DNA from: Gari tellinella | Lineage: Eukaryota > Mollusca > Bivalvia > Cardiida > Psammobiidae | DNA: 64,000 bases | Assembly (NCBI GenBank): GCA_922989275.2 | Contig: OV277874.1 | Span: forward strand, 20,510,154-20,574,153 | Direction of reading: 5' to 3' | Shown here: positions 48,336 to 58,651 of the stretch, piece after piece | How positions within the stretch are numbered: the first letter of the stretch is position 1 | How the letters are laid out: the number at the start of each line of letters is the position of its first letter | Notes under the pieces: generated by a model | The model's database searches: none | Seen by the model: the letters and a program-made list of their open reading frames with translations, nothing else | Told to the model about the DNA's origin: nothing | Program-made: the position numbers and the translations under genes

Positions 48336-50051
48336 TCATGGTTCAGGTTTCGTTTGGCGCGCCCTAAATGTTTCATACAGTAACTGCAATATCATTTCGT
48401 CCATCACGTGATTTCCGGTAGATTCTATTAAAGCTTTTGGCGCATGCGTAGTCGGCATTGTCGTCACGCCTTCCAGTATGCGAGCGATGTCCCATATTTC
48501 ATTTCTAACATCAGTCAATGTTTGTAAGGATTTTGCTGGTCCAACTTTATTGTTTGCCATTAAGGCATTCATTCCAGTAGAACCTACAGCCGGGTTGTTG
48601 AAAACACCAGGTCCGCTTTCCAATGGTGTCTTGACCTGTTTCTGTGACTTTGTTTGTTGCAGCAAGGAAATGAGCCCATCAATGTCAAGGCCATATTGTC
48701 CTAGAGTAGAGGTTAGGGCAGCAATCATCTCGGTACCGTTATACACATCAGCAGGGTTGGCTAACATAGGAACTGTTTCACCTGGACCGGCTAAACTGTT
48801 AGTTTTCTTATGGGGAGTCGTGTTTACGGAACCATTATTAGCACCATTACTTTTACCCCCAGACGGTAGGTTTAGATTTAAGTCCACTTTCTTCGCACGA
48901 GGTTTACTGCTAGCAGGGTTTAGTTTCCGTGTCGCTCTGTTTTGAGATAGGTTTTTATTTCTGACTGGTATTTGTGTATACGGCGGGTTTTGTGAGCCTC
49001 CACCACGAGATGAGGGCCGTTGGCGGTGTATTCGTTTATTCAAAGGCAGATGACCTTGGCCTGTACGACCCCGTTTATGCACAAGACGGTTACTTCTGAT
49101 AAGCGGGGAACTTAACCGGCTTCTTGAACGCAATGTATTGGGTGAGCGTTGACCGGATCTTGATCCGCCAGATAGCCTTTTATTGGTTGGGCGATGACCG
49201 GATCTTAATCCGCCTGATAGCCGTGTATTGGACGGGCGTTGTCCGAATCTCGATCCGCCAGATATCCGTGTATTGGTAGGATGTTGATCTGGTCTTGATA
49301 CGCCAGATAGTCGTGTCATTTTTGTGGGATCTGGTCTTCCAATCCGTGCTGATATAGAAACTACCGGGGCAGAACTGCGTATTCCTGTTCGCCCTTCCCC
49401 TGAAGTTGATATCTTGATAGGTATTGCAATTGTATTATTAAACTCTGCAGGGATTGGTACCACTTGGATATTTGTTTGGCTACCTGATCTAACACGTGGG
49501 AGGTTTCTTGTACTGGTAGTGTTGCTTGAAATACTGCGGAGCCGCTTGGTTCTAGGTAAATCGGCCGCGCTTGAACTAATTGGTCGGGTTTTCATTGTGT
49601 TATTGTTCGCCCTCCCAGAAACCCGAGGGTTTGCTTTAGGACCACTATTGTTCACTCCCGGAACTCGAGAAGTCAAACCTGAAACACGGGAATTCACTCC
49701 TGGAAATCGAGAACTCATTCCAGGGAATCGGGAATTCGTTCTTGGAAACCGGGAATTCACTCCATGAGGATTCGCCCCTAAGACTCTTCTATTCGCTATT
49801 CGTGAGCGAACATTCGGTCCTGACACTCTAGAATTCACTCTTGGAAACCGAGAACTTGCTCCAGGGACACGAACATTCGTACCAGCAACTCGCCTACTGG
49901 TACCTGGAACACGAACAGAACTTGACCCTGACCTTGGCCTTACTCCAGATCTGAAGAGCCTGGAAGACATTGGTCTGAATTGTCGGGTACCCGGTAGGCT
50001 ACTGCCGATAGATATACTTCTGGATATTGTGAGTCGTGGTGCCGATGGCCT
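48336..50051 (-). CDS. Cys-free S/R/G/N-rich repeat protein, last exon
   Basis: This single exon encodes 571 residues and the stop. The acceptor TTCTTCTTTCTTTCAG precedes AGG CCA TCG, phase 0, so the protein enters at RPSAPRLTISRS. Counting from the first residue of the uninterrupted frame (50081), residues 69-157 are about thirteen 7-residue units (NSRFPGM, SSRFPGV, NSRVSGL). Residues 256-315 are four 15-residue repeats (TRLSGGSRSGQRPSN type). Residues 330-400 are very basic (HKRGRTGQGH, KPRAKKVD). The last 150 are less biased and may fold (MIAALTSTLGQYGLDIDG, LTDVRNEIWDIARILEG, VMDEMILQLLYETFRA). There is no cysteine. The first exon, probably with a signal peptide as in the 28-31 kb gene, was not found up to the window end. 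A matrix or fibre-forming role is inference. The antisense ORFs here are shadows. Confidence 0.8.
   Translation of the reverse strand, partial: RPSAPRLTISRSISIGSSLPGTRQFRPMSSRLFRSGVRPRSGSSSVRVPGTSRRVAGTNVRVPGASSRFPRVNSRVSGPNVRSRIANRRVLGANPHGVNSRFPRTNSRFPGMSSRFPGVNSRVSGLTSRVPGVNNSGPKANPRVSGRANNNTMKTRPISSSAADLPRTKRLRSISSNTTSTRNLPRVRSGSQTNIQVVPIPAEFNNTIAIPIKISTSGEGRTGIRSSAPVVSISARIGRPDPTKMTRLSGVSRPDQHPTNTRISGGSRFGQRPSNTRLSGGLRSGHRPTNKRLSGGSRSGQRSPNTLRSRSRLSSPLIRSNRLVHKRGRTGQGHLPLNKRIHRQRPSSRGGGSQNPPYTQIPVRNKNLSQNRATRKLNPASSKPRAKKVDLNLNLPSGGKSNGANNGSVNTTPHKKTNSLAGPGETVPMLANPADVYNGTEMIAALTSTLGQYGLDIDGLISLLQQTKSQKQVKTPLESGPGVFNNPAVGSTGMNALMANNKVGPAKSLQTLTDVRNEIWDIARILEGVTTMPTTHAPKALIESTGNHVMDEMILQLLYETFRARQTKPEP
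49137..49316 (-). repeat. 45-bp coding repeat, four units
   Basis: Four consecutive 15-codon units (TRLSGVSRPDQHPTN, TRISGGSRFGQRPSN, TRLSGGLRSGHRPTN, KRLSGGSRSGQRSPN) lie within the 48-50 kb exon, frame kept throughout. Confidence 0.85.
49611..49877 (-). repeat. 21-bp coding repeat, about 13 units
   Basis: 7-codon units with consensus NSR(F/V)(P/S)G(V/M) run through the N-terminal third of the exon; several have drifted (NVRSRIA, NRRVLGA) and one has lost codons (NPHGV). Confidence 0.75.
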
Positions 50052-50159
50052 CTGAAAGAAAGAAGAACCCAAGTCAGACAATAAAGCTAGCTCACAGTAA
50101 AGAAGAGTTTATTCTTTTAAGGAATGCATTCTAATGCGAATATTTATTGTGTTTATAAC

Positions 50160-50730
50160 GGTATGAAATAATATAAGAATCCATCATGAGTGTTGATGTA
50201 GGATAGAAATTTCTTCCCCGAAGGTCAGAAAATTCATGCAGAGACGAGGATGAAAGGTGGATTTTTTTCTCCCATTTAAACCATTAAAACATTATACAAA
50301 TAACGAAATATTTGCCTTTTGTATGCACATGACGTTGTTCATAGTAACATCATCAGAAATTACGTCATGCAGCGCTTGTGGTTAAGCCGAGCAAACAATA
50401 AAAGACTTCACGTGGTATAGAGGATTATAAGAACCCATCATGAGTGTTGGTGTAGGATAGGAATTTTCTGCCCCCCCCCCCCCCCCCCGAAGGTCAGAAA
50501 ATTCATGCAGGAACGAAGCTTGTCGAGTCCCTGCGTGAATTTTCTGACGCGAGGGGGAGAAAATTCCTATCCTTCATCATCAAAACGGATGGTGGATTTG
50601 TTTCTCCCATTTAAGTCATTAACATGATATAAATCACTAAATAATTGCAGTTTCTGTGCACTTTTTTCCGCCAAAACATGACGTTTGTGGTAAAGCTGGG
50701 CAAACAATAAAAGACGTCACGTGGTATGGA
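50160..50730 (+). repeat. Direct repeat of about 300 bp with an internal hairpin
   Basis: CAAACAATAAAAGAC(T/G)TCACGTGGTAT occurs near 50391 and 50701; AATCCATCATGAGTGTTG and GAACCCATCATGAGTGTTG near 50179 and 50432. Between 50455 and 50570 TAGGATAGGAATTTTCTGCC pairs with GAGAAAATTCCTATCC, and GAAAATTCATGCAGG with CCTGCGTGAATTTTC. An 18-base C run is at 50472-50489. Confidence 0.65.
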
Positions 50731-50900
50731 GGATAGGGTGATTCCCCATGGGGAATATCTCCATCCCACATGGGCGAAAATGGGAGAAAGAGTTATTCCC
50801 CATGGGGCAAATACCTAATCCACATAGGAAAATGGGGAAAAAAACTTGACCACACTGTATGAAACCGCAAAGCAGTTTCATACAAAAGTGTGACCAGATA
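50731..50900. repeat. CCCCATGGGGAA repeats and a hairpin
   Basis: GATTCCCCATGGGGAATATC and GTTATTCCCCATGGGGCAAA are 66 bp apart; CACACTGTATGAAACCGC pairs with AGTTTCATACAAAAGTGTG at 50851-50893. Confidence 0.55.
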
Positions 50901-51242
50901 GTTTCATACCTCGATGAACACTATAAATATTTTATTTATTCCTTATAATTTGATATCACTGCTGAATTAAAGAGAATTTGACATGATTGCTGAAGTAGTT
51001 AACACTTATAAGCCGTAGGTTGTAATCCCTCCGCCATATATATATATATTAACCGCCAAATCATGATACTGTTTTGTAATAACTTCGACGCAAACGACGT
51101 CATTTGGCGTCCCGCTTCAAGCAGCGCTTGTGAAGAACAGTACTGTTGGACTAAGAGAATGAAGTCTCTACCAGGCGTGGCCTAATTTTATTTTGTTCAT
51201 GTCGTTATGAAATATAAATTCAAGCCAATCACATATTAAATG
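50901..51242. other. Unassigned sequence
   Basis: Only a short (AT)n run near 51043. I looked here for the missing first exon of the 48-50 kb gene and saw none. Confidence 0.4.
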
Positions 51243-51460
51243 ATTCCCGTTTAAACGCAAACGTATTGAATTAAATATATAATTTGTCTGTGTTTTTTAA
51301 ATGTCTTATGATTCATCTTTCTTTGAGTGACAAAAAGTTTGGAGTCTGACCAGATGCCGGGTTACCCGGCGTCTGATCTGGCTCTAAACTGTTTGCAATA
51401 AAAAATAAAAGGTTTAGCGTAAACGCGTTTATTCGGAAAGAATAACGGTTTCGTCACTGC
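51243..51460 (-). mobile_element. Family A MITE, left terminus lost
   Basis: CCCGTTTAAACGCAAACGT, AAAAGTTTGGAGTCTGACC / GATCTGGCTCTAAACTGTTT and AATAACGGTTTCGTCACTG. Confidence 0.75.
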
Positions 51461-51655
51461 AAACCGGAGTACACTAATTTTTTAAAACAATGTGTATCCT
51501 GATCAGACGCTGCGTTACGCTATTTTTAAAAAAGTGTGGAGCCAGATCAAGCTTCGATAATTTAAGACCGTTAAAACTTCATAATTTCTTGCAAAATTTA
51601 AATCTACTCTATGATTAACTGTATTCTAACGCAATCCGTCACTCGAAAATATACT
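51461..51655. repeat. Family B palindrome relic
   Basis: GTGTATCCTGATCAGACGC and TGTGGAGCCAGATC remain near 51490-51550. Confidence 0.45.
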
Positions 51656-52169
51656 CAGTCAAAAAAGAAAGTACCCACATTTTACATTTACTCCATATTA
51701 AGTAAATTTTAAAGCTCCCTATCTTTTAAGGCACCTTATCGACCCCATTTTTGTTTTCGATTGTAAAGGCTCATATGTTGATCAATGTATTTGAGTAAAA
51801 CATTAAGATTAAACGACACACGTAACGCAAATGAAACACTTAAAGTTCATTATTATTTCAAATCAAAGGGAGGTACTTTCTAGTCTTAATAAGGCCGTGA
51901 ATATTATTAATGAACGAAATTTTAATATGATAACAAAAGTTCTAGCTACTGAATATGAACAATGTCGCTTCTCTTGTATGGAAAACATTTCTTAGCAAAA
52001 ATACTGTTTCAGACAAAACAATTTTTTTATTTTCAATACAATATGCCAGTCATTAAGCTACAATTATTCCATGTTGTCTGCCGCTTTCTAAAACACACAA
52101 CTTTAAATATAGTTTATGTATGAGACGCTGGAAAAAAAGAATACAAAAGTGGATACTTTCTTTCAGTTT
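51656..52169. mobile_element. Candidate element with AAAGAAAGTACCCAC ends
   Basis: CAGTCAAAAAAGAAAGTACC with CACATTTT at the left is mirrored by AAAAGTGGATACTTTCTTTC at the right. The 500-bp AT-rich interior has no ORF. The family is not recognised. Confidence 0.45.
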
Positions 52170-52235
52170 TGATCCTGATTAGACGCCGCATAAGGAGACG
52201 TCTGATTAGGATCCAAAACGGTTGACACTCATTTC
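52170..52235. repeat. Type i palindrome
   Basis: TTTTGATCCTGATTAGACGC / GTCTGATTAGGATCCAAAAC. Confidence 0.6.
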
Positions 52236-52506
52236 AATACTTTTAAGTCAAATACCTCAATTTAAAACGTGAGAAGAAAGGCAAACTATAAGTAGGCATG
52301 GCAATGAAGGGTCTATTACGACCACTAAATAAGAAATAGTACAGCCCACTGAGGGCCTTCTTGCATTATACTGACCGACCAGTCAGCTCCAAAATAGTTT
52401 ACGGCCCGAAGATTCAATTATGTTTGTTTTAAAAAGTTTGGAGCTAGATAAGAGACGCCGAATAACTTCGTAATATTCAATACTCATGCAGAAAAATGCT
52501 AGCATT
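52236..52506. other. Unassigned with small relics
   Basis: CTATTACGACCACTAAATAAG (52313) is a C-family end fragment; AAAGTTTGGAGCTAGATAAG (52433) is an A/B core fragment. Confidence 0.4.
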
Positions 52507-52748
52507 GCAGAAGACGTTATTGTTTCTAGTAAACGCATTAACGCTATAACTATTATTTTCATTGCAAACAGTTAAGAGCCAGATCAGACGCCGGATAACC
52601 CGACGTTTGATCAAGCTCATACTGTTGCCACTAAGATTTAAAATAAACTTGAGATATGTCGATAAGTTGTAATTTTCTACAATTTATTACAATGCGTTTA
52701 CGTTTCGTTTGCGTTTGAACGGGAAAGAGTAACGTATTCTCCATTTTA
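52507..52748 (+). mobile_element. Family A MITE, AGAAGACG subfamily, diverged
   Basis: CAGAAGACGTTATTGTTTC to AACGTATTCTCCATTTTA; AAACAGTTAAGAGCCAGATC / GATCAAGCTCATACTGTT. Confidence 0.72.
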
Positions 52749-52805
52749 ACAGATCTAGAAAACAAACGCACATTGCGCTTGCGTTTAAGTTTAGTTTTCT
52801 TTGAA

Positions 52806-53040
52806 CCATTAACTCCCTTACCCCGAATACGATGCCTATTTGCAAAACAGTTTGGATCCTGATCAAACGCCGCGTAACGCGGCGTTTCATCAGGATACAA
52901 ACTGTTTAACATTTATAATGAGATCATTTAAGTCACTCTATCTTCATTCAAATTTGAGGGAAAAAAGGCAGACGCAAAGTTGTTTTAATATTAATACTGT
53001 GACGTCAAGGCAGATAATTGATGACATCATGGCTTTGAAG
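52806..53040 (-). mobile_element. Family B MITE
   Basis: ATTAACTCCCTTACCCCG is one end; AAACAGTTTGGATCCTGATC / CATCAGGATACAAACTGTTT around GCCGCGTAACGCGGC; GATGACATCATGGC near the other end mirrors ATGACGTCATC in the 21148 copy. Confidence 0.7.
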
Positions 53041-53314
53041 ATGTTTAAAGAAGACAGTTATCACAATTGTAGTTCCATACCGTTCTAGGGCTCTGTGCCA
53101 AGCAAGTGTACCACCACGTGACGGCTAACATCAACACAAAAGTGAATATCTTCATTATCAAACTGTTACTATTTATAAACAGTAGTTAAATCCATATTTA
53201 CAGCTACATCTGAGGTGACGTCACTCTGGTCAGTGAATATATTTCAGTATTTCACTGATTGTTTGAATGTGTAGCGCATGTAGTAAGATAACACGTGGTG
53301 ATAAAAAACTTATT
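53041..53314. other. Unassigned spacer
   Basis: Nothing seen. Confidence 0.3.
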
Positions 53315-53495
53315 CATATGCTGTTTTCAGGGTATGTCACATTTGCCACACATATAAAATAAACTATTGTGTAATAAAAATGTATATCCCACTGTGGTCT
53401 CAGGGTATGCCACACTCGCCGCATATATAGTATAAAATGTCGTGTAATAAAAACTGATATCACATGATGTTCTGTTTTAGAATATATCACACTTG
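53315..53495 (+). repeat. Tandem repeat, about 72-bp unit, 2.5 copies
   Basis: CAGGGTATG(T/C)CACA(T/C)T(T/C)GCC and GTGTAATAAAAA(T/C)TG recur at about 53327, 53400 and, in weaker form, 53470. Confidence 0.6.
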
Positions 53496-53734
53496 TTTAT
53501 GCACACACACATTCGACACGGCCGCAACATATATCAATTATTTATGCTGTATGATTCACGACAATGTGTTACTTCCATTAGTTATTTTGTCAGTTTTATG
53601 AGTCAAAGATTTGTCACTGTTTGAATCACCAGAATTGTAATTATGAATAATCCCAAGGTTCTGTAATAAAATAAGTAGCATCGTGAGAATATAAGATTTA
53701 TTGCACTGCAAAGTTGTGAAGACCAAGTCCGTCG

Positions 53735-53937
53735 TCAAACGGTATTCTTTGTCGCAAACGAATCTAAATAAAACGTATAAAATGATACTTTTTGATAATT
53801 CTGAATATCTTTTAAGTCTGAGTGGCAAAAAAGTTTGGATCCTGATTCGGTGTCTGATCAGGCTTCGAATTTTTTACAATTAACATAAAAGTTTTAGCAT
53901 AAACTGTGAAAAAAGAAAATCTTCTCCACTCTATTAG
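53735..53937 (-). mobile_element. Family A MITE relic
   Basis: AAACGGTATTCTTTGTCGC, AAAGTTTGGATCCTGATTC, AAAGTTTTAGCATAAACTG and AAAATCTTCTCCACTCTA keep the A order with heavy change. Confidence 0.55.
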
Positions 53938-54060
53938 GCATCGTAAGCTTGGTCTACATTGCTTAGTTATGTATATAATACATCCAAGCAAACTATTGTA
54001 TATGCGGTAAGTGTCTTTGACATGGCCGCTGGTCTACACTGTTTTCCATGCAATAAATCT
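53938..54060. repeat. Family S-type palindrome relic
   Basis: AGCTTGGTCTACATTGCTTAG and GCCGCTGGTCTACACTGTTTT. Confidence 0.4.
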
Positions 54061-54224
54061 CGTTTTCTCATAGCATAAACTCGCTTGATATCGCGGTGTA
54101 AAAACACATGTTTGAAAGTTTTAGACAAAATGAAAGTAAAGCAAAAAGATCCATAAGGAGTACATTACTTTTCCTTCATCATGCTTTAATCAAATTAATC
54201 AATTGTTAAAGTAATTGTTTCGTC

Positions 54225-54365
54225 TGCAACAATTGTCGCCTGCTACTGTTCTAAAAATAGAATGTTGAAAACTTATTTTAAACCAATGTCAGACTTTTAA
54301 ACAGTTTGGATCCTGATGAGACGCCGCGTTACGCGGCGTCTCATCAGGATCCAAACTGTTTGCAC
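54225..54365 (+). mobile_element. Family B MITE, right part lost
   Basis: TTTCGTCTGCAACAATTGTC precedes a perfect type i palindrome (54299-54361). The outer termini are not recognisable. Confidence 0.65.
54299..54361. repeat. Perfect 63-bp palindrome
   Basis: 31-nt arms from AAACAGTTTGGATCCTGATG to GACGCCGCGT around a single T, with no mismatch. It is the most perfect type i palindrome in the window. Confidence 0.9.
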
Positions 54366-54627
54366 AGATAAACACGATTCCGCCGCTAGCAGGAAAAGAG
54401 TAGAAAAGTACATCAAAAACGGTTTGTGTTGTTTAAACTTTAGAATATAACGTTTAAGCTCCTGTAACTTATCAACACCAGCACTATACATGTACATGTA
54501 ACACAATAAGCTCTTGTCGACGCCAAAGTGAAAGTGTCATTTGGTCATTCCTTTGCTCGGCCACACGAAAACTGTCAAGATCGTCACATATTCAAAACCT
54601 GCCGCTGTATCTCAATATATGATTCCC

Positions 54628-54835
54628 TTAACTGCCATGACGTCATCAGCTTTAAACAATTTTCGTCTGCTTTAATTTCTCAAATTTAATTTAAGGTTAA
54701 AATGACTGAATTGCCATAGTATTGGGTGTCAAACGGGTTAGATTCTGATCAGACGCCGCGTCACGCGACGTCTGATCAGGATCTTAACCGTTTGTAAACA
54801 ACCAGAGTATTCAAGACAATGCAGTGAAAGGGTAA
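54628..54835 (+). mobile_element. Family B MITE
   Basis: TTAACTGCCATGACGTCATC to GCAGTGAAAGGGTAAAC; palindrome AAACGGGTTAGATTCTGATC / GATCAGGATCTTAACCGTTT, where arms have changed in concert. Confidence 0.78.
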
Positions 54836-55317
54836 ACCTTTTATCTTGTTCGTTAGCAAATTATACGACCATGGTCATTTACCGAGATTATCCGATTAAT
54901 TATCATACCCTACCCACCCTACTTACATAGAAAGATTGGTTGTTTAAGTTCAGAACAGATGACGTTATACCCTTATTTCAAATTCAAAAATAATTGCGCA
55001 TGATTCATATTGCTCAGTTGTTTTTGAAATGACCAGTACGTTAGAGGTCAATCATTCTTGAGTGACGTGGTCATTACGAGAAGGGCACACTTCATAGGCT
55101 TGACCTCTGTATCAAGATAGCTAACTGTCATACATTTTCTATTGTAGCTCTCCCACCTGAGCCTGTAAATAATGTCTTAACAATGCTTCTTTAACTATTA
55201 ATGTAATAAATATGTATTACTTACAAAATATGTACTATGCTTACAAATATCCTCATGTATTCCGGTGAAAACATGTGCTGAGTGAAATACAGAATTTGAA
55301 TTTAACGCAGAAAAATC
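54836..55317. other. Unassigned sequence
   Basis: No gene or repeat recognised. Confidence 0.4.
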
Positions 55318-55446
55318 AAGTCGTTGAGATGCTGGTAATTAGGTCACTCTATGGCCTTGTGATTTAATTATTGCACATCTCAGCTCCTACACGTTGTTCT
55401 ATTGCACGATAAACACTAGTATTTATTTTTATTATTTCTTAATTAA
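55318..55446. mobile_element. Family I hairpin, partial second copy
   Basis: GTTGAGATGCTGGTAATTAGG, GGCCTTGTGATTTAATTATTG, GCACATCTCAGCTCCTACAC and ATTGCACGATAAACACTAG match the 32131 element; one outer arm is missing. Confidence 0.6.
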
Positions 55447-55494
55447 GATTATTAAGCTGTTATCACTGTTTATTGTCTTGTTTATTATCAAGAT

Positions 55495-55729
55495 TACAGT
55501 GGATAATCTGTTATTCTTTCCCGTTTAAACGCAAACGTACGCAAACGCAAAGCACTAAAACGTAGAAAAGTACACCTTTCGGACAATTCTGATAATTAAT
55601 GTTTATATTGGTGGCAAACAGTTTGGAGCCTGATCAGACGCCGGGTTACCCGGCGTCTGATCTGGCTCCAAACAGTTTGCACTGCAAATAATAGTTTTAG
55701 CGTAAAAGAATAACAGATTCTCCACTGCA
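55495..55729 (-). mobile_element. Family A MITE (235 bp)
   Basis: TACAGTGGATAATCTG to CAGATTCTCCACTGCA; lacks CGCGTTTATTGGGA near its right end (TTTTAGCGTAAAAGAATAAC), a clean internal deletion. Confidence 0.87.
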
Positions 55730-56344
55730 TATACAGTATTGTTAATGTTATCATCATCAATATTACTGTTACTATTATATGGTCTTCTAAATCATCATTT
55801 CGTCGCACCGTCCCTCATCATTCATCGGTGCTATAAGGCCTGTTTTGTGTCGCAGTGCCGTTTAACCCAGGTCATATATTCCTCCTCGGCCGTTATGATC
55901 CCGTGCACTGTTTTGCAGAGAATGGGATTGGCCGAAATCATCTTCTTGGAATCATTTTCCTGTAACCACCTTTCTGAAGTCATCATCCTGAAATCATCAA
56001 AATTTCATCTCATCGTGCCTCATTGTTCATTTGCGCTATAAGACATGTTGGTGGGTCTTTTTTTTTTCAATTATATTTTTATCATTATTATATTATTGTG
56101 AGATTCGCAGGTCATCAAATGACAAGCAATGTGTTGATCAGTAACTCATGGGTGAAGCCATTTCTCTCCATTAATTTACTTAATTAAATTACTTTCAGAA
56201 CCTCAATATGCCTTACACCCATGCAACACTTTTCCCTGGCATTTGATTGACCTATTATTTGGCGTGGTTCGCGCTTCCATCTTGTTAAACCACTCGATTA
56301 ACAGGGCGCCGGACAAATAGTCGTAAAGGGCGAGCTTTTACAAC
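55730..56344. other. Unassigned; weak direct repeat
   Basis: CGTCCCTCATCATTCATCGG, GTGCTATAAGGCCTGTT (about 55808) and CGTGCCTCATTGTTCATTTG, CGCTATAAGACATGTT (about 56014) match in order. The 100-codon ORF at 55739-56041 lies across them and has no domain. Confidence 0.4.
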
Positions 56345-56675
56345 AATCCGCAAAAGGCTTCAAATTATTTTCCACAAAAGGCTTTCACAATTGCCACAAA
56401 GTGCTTTAAACTTCTGACACAAAAGGCTTTAAATAATGCCACAAAAGGCTTAAATTTCTGCATCAAAAGGCTTTAAATTAGGCCACAAAAGGCTTCAAAA
56501 TTATGCCACAAAAGGCTTAAACTTCTGCCACAAAAGGCTTTAAATTATGCCACAAAAGTCTTCAGATTATGCCACAAGGCTTACCCTTCTGCCACAAAAG
56601 ACTTCAAATTATGTCACAAAAGGCTTCAAATGATGTCACAAAAGACTTCAAATTATGTCACAAAAGCTTCAAACT
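56345..56675 (+). repeat. Minisatellite, 20-23 bp unit, about 14 copies
   Basis: CCACAAAAGGCTTTAAATTATG and variants (GGCTTCAAATTATGTCACA, GGCTTAAACTTCTG) repeat head to tail with drift in length and sequence. Confidence 0.8.
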
Positions 56676-57709
56676 ATACGTGAACTGTATTTACAAACCC
56701 CGGAAATTTCGTCATCTCGAACTGGTTGAGCCTGGGAACTACAGGAATCCAGCCACCATCTTCAACGACGAAAACCCCGGGGGTTTGTATCAAATTTTTT
56801 ACATAGTTATATTGAAATTACAAATCGAATCAAGTATTGCGGTAAGCCTGAAAGCTAATTATTTTTGTTCGGACTTCGCTGTTGGCCAGTCGCCCCTTAC
56901 TATCCCTACAGAGCATAATTATAAGGCTGGATAATCTAAATGTCCTAAATTTACACATTGTCTTACAACGCGCCTGGAACCACGCCGATGAATACTGGAT
57001 TGTCACACGCAACCCCCGCCTGGTTGAAACAAGTGGATTCAAAACAACTGAAAAATAAAATTAGACAGCAGTACGAAGGTCACACAAATAAGCGCATCAT
57101 GGAACATACAATGGGATAACTACTTCTGAAGGGGTGAGGTGGGTGGGATTCAGAAAATGAAGTTAAAATCAAACTTGTTTTCAAAACGAACCTATGTATT
57201 TTCCCCCTTGCTTAACCGGAAGTTAACGGACCGAGACTAAAAGAATTACTATTGCGGCCGATTGAACAAAGTAAAACACAGCCTACGAACTCAAATAACT
57301 GTTGGTTATAAGATAACCCTATTATTGTATTTTTATTATTATTTTTCATCATTATTTTTGGGAATTGAATTGATTTTTATCTCGATGTGCAGCGCCAGTG
57401 ATTGTATGAATTGTAAAAATAGGCTTTTAAATAGAATTACATGTAGATTCTAATATGAAAGATCATGTCTAGACAAAAAGGGTAAACAGTAATCGTCTAG
57501 AGTGGGTAAAAAAGCCGTTTTATGTTACTAAGCAATTGCAAAAAGTTTACATTTCAGACAGTTTTATCACTAGGAATGATTAGGTCAGGTAATAGTTAAT
57601 GTCGTGACAACATCACTTTTGTTCGGTGAAATTTGGAAAAAACCCGTAGATAACATCGCTTTAAAGAGCACGGGTAAATACATATTTAGTGCTGTTCTAT
57701 ATTGAAGAC
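56676..57709. other. Unassigned sequence
   Basis: CAAACCCCGG (56694) and CCGGGGGTTTG (56777) make a short inverted pair. ORFs 56569-56934 (starting in the minisatellite), 56830-57042 and 57262-57453 have no domain. No gene called. Confidence 0.4.
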
Positions 57710-57925
57710 ATAATTTCTTTACAATAAACGCGGTTATGCTTAATCAATTGCTGCCATTGCAAACAGTTTAGAGCAAGATCAGGGACCGAGAAATGACTAT
57801 ACCAGTGCCAAAAAGCCAGGATCCAAGCTGTTTGACACTGGTGAAGTCATTTCTTAAGTTATACTACCTGAAATCTAACGTACGAATGATTTTGCAGACG
57901 AAACATGGCGGTGACTTGGTAAAAA
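57710..57925 (+). mobile_element. Chimera: family A left half, family B right half
   Basis: TTTCTTTACAATAAACGCGG and TTATGCTTAATC are A-type; AAACAGTTTAGAGCAAGATC enters the palindrome; beyond it GGATCCAAGCTGTTTGACAC, TTTGCAGACGAAACATGGC and GGTGACTTGGTAAAAAAC match the B copy at 24618. The join lies in the palindrome. Confidence 0.55.
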
Positions 57926-58407
57926 ACTCTCGATAAATTTGACAGCGAAAACCATTCCGACATTAATGAATACAGCCCCATGAGGTCATGGTGTCCTTAT
58001 ACTGGACAAGACAGGCCCATTTGCATAATGAAGTGTAAAAGAACATTACACTACTGCACTAGCATTTGCATACAGTTTGCATCTTGACCATACATTAATA
58101 TTAGTTATCTAATAACAAGTAAATTGCATATGGTAGTTTATTTCTTTTAATATTTCTTAGTATTCATAATTTATTATAGCTGTGATAACATTACTCATGC
58201 CACTCTATGTCAGAACCATCATGTTTTAATGACCATCATGAAAATAACGGTTTCCCTTTTTTGTGTTACCCTTGGTGTATGGTGTGACTGTCATGGTCTA
58301 TATTCATGCATGTACTATTTAATAGTATTTATCTATTTAACACTGTTTCTAACATGTCTTACCATGTAATGTTACATTTGGTACCGAAATGAATATTGAC
58401 GTCGAAT
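57926..58407. other. Unassigned sequence
   Basis: Plus strand 58239 onward reads MKITVSLFCVTLGVW, signal-peptide-like, but no donor site or continuing exon could be tied to it. Confidence 0.35.
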
Positions 58408-58651
58408 AAACGTCCCTGAAACTTTAAATGGAAAATTCCAGTTTCCATTTTAGTCTGGTCCATTTCTGACGTTTAAGGGTTGTTTTTGTCAATGTTTTGA
58501 ATTATGACAAACAGTGAAGACCCTGATCAGAGGGCTCCTTTCGGAGCCCTCTGATCTGGGTATTCACTGTTTGCACAGGACAAGTGTACTTTTCACATGT
58601 ACACTGTTTGAAAACAACGCCAATATGCGGGACTAGGGTTCAAAGAGTTAA
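58408..58651 (-). mobile_element. Family G MITE, near complete
   Basis: TCCCTGAAACTTTAAATGG to GGGTTCAAAGAGTTAA; the palindrome GAGGGCTCCTTTCGGAGCCCTC is perfect. The reverse of the 26389 copy, which it resembles closely. Confidence 0.82.

Noticed and set aside
48478..48945. 155-codon plus-strand ORF
   Set aside because: It is antisense to the 48.3-50.1 kb minus-strand exon, whose frame is longer, repeat-structured and preceded by a splice acceptor.
49324..49767. 147-codon plus-strand ORF
   Set aside because: Mirror of the 7-residue repeat region of the minus-strand exon; periodic codons open the opposite frame.
54360..54418. MYFSTLFLLAAESCLS as the missing first exon of the 48-50 kb gene
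   Set aside because: It looks like a signal peptide and is on the correct strand, but it runs into a B palindrome without a GT donor in the right phase.
58239..58310. Signal-peptide-like start MKITVSLFCVTLGVW on the plus strand as exon 1 of a new gene
   Set aside because: No promoter, donor site or downstream exon could be linked to it.
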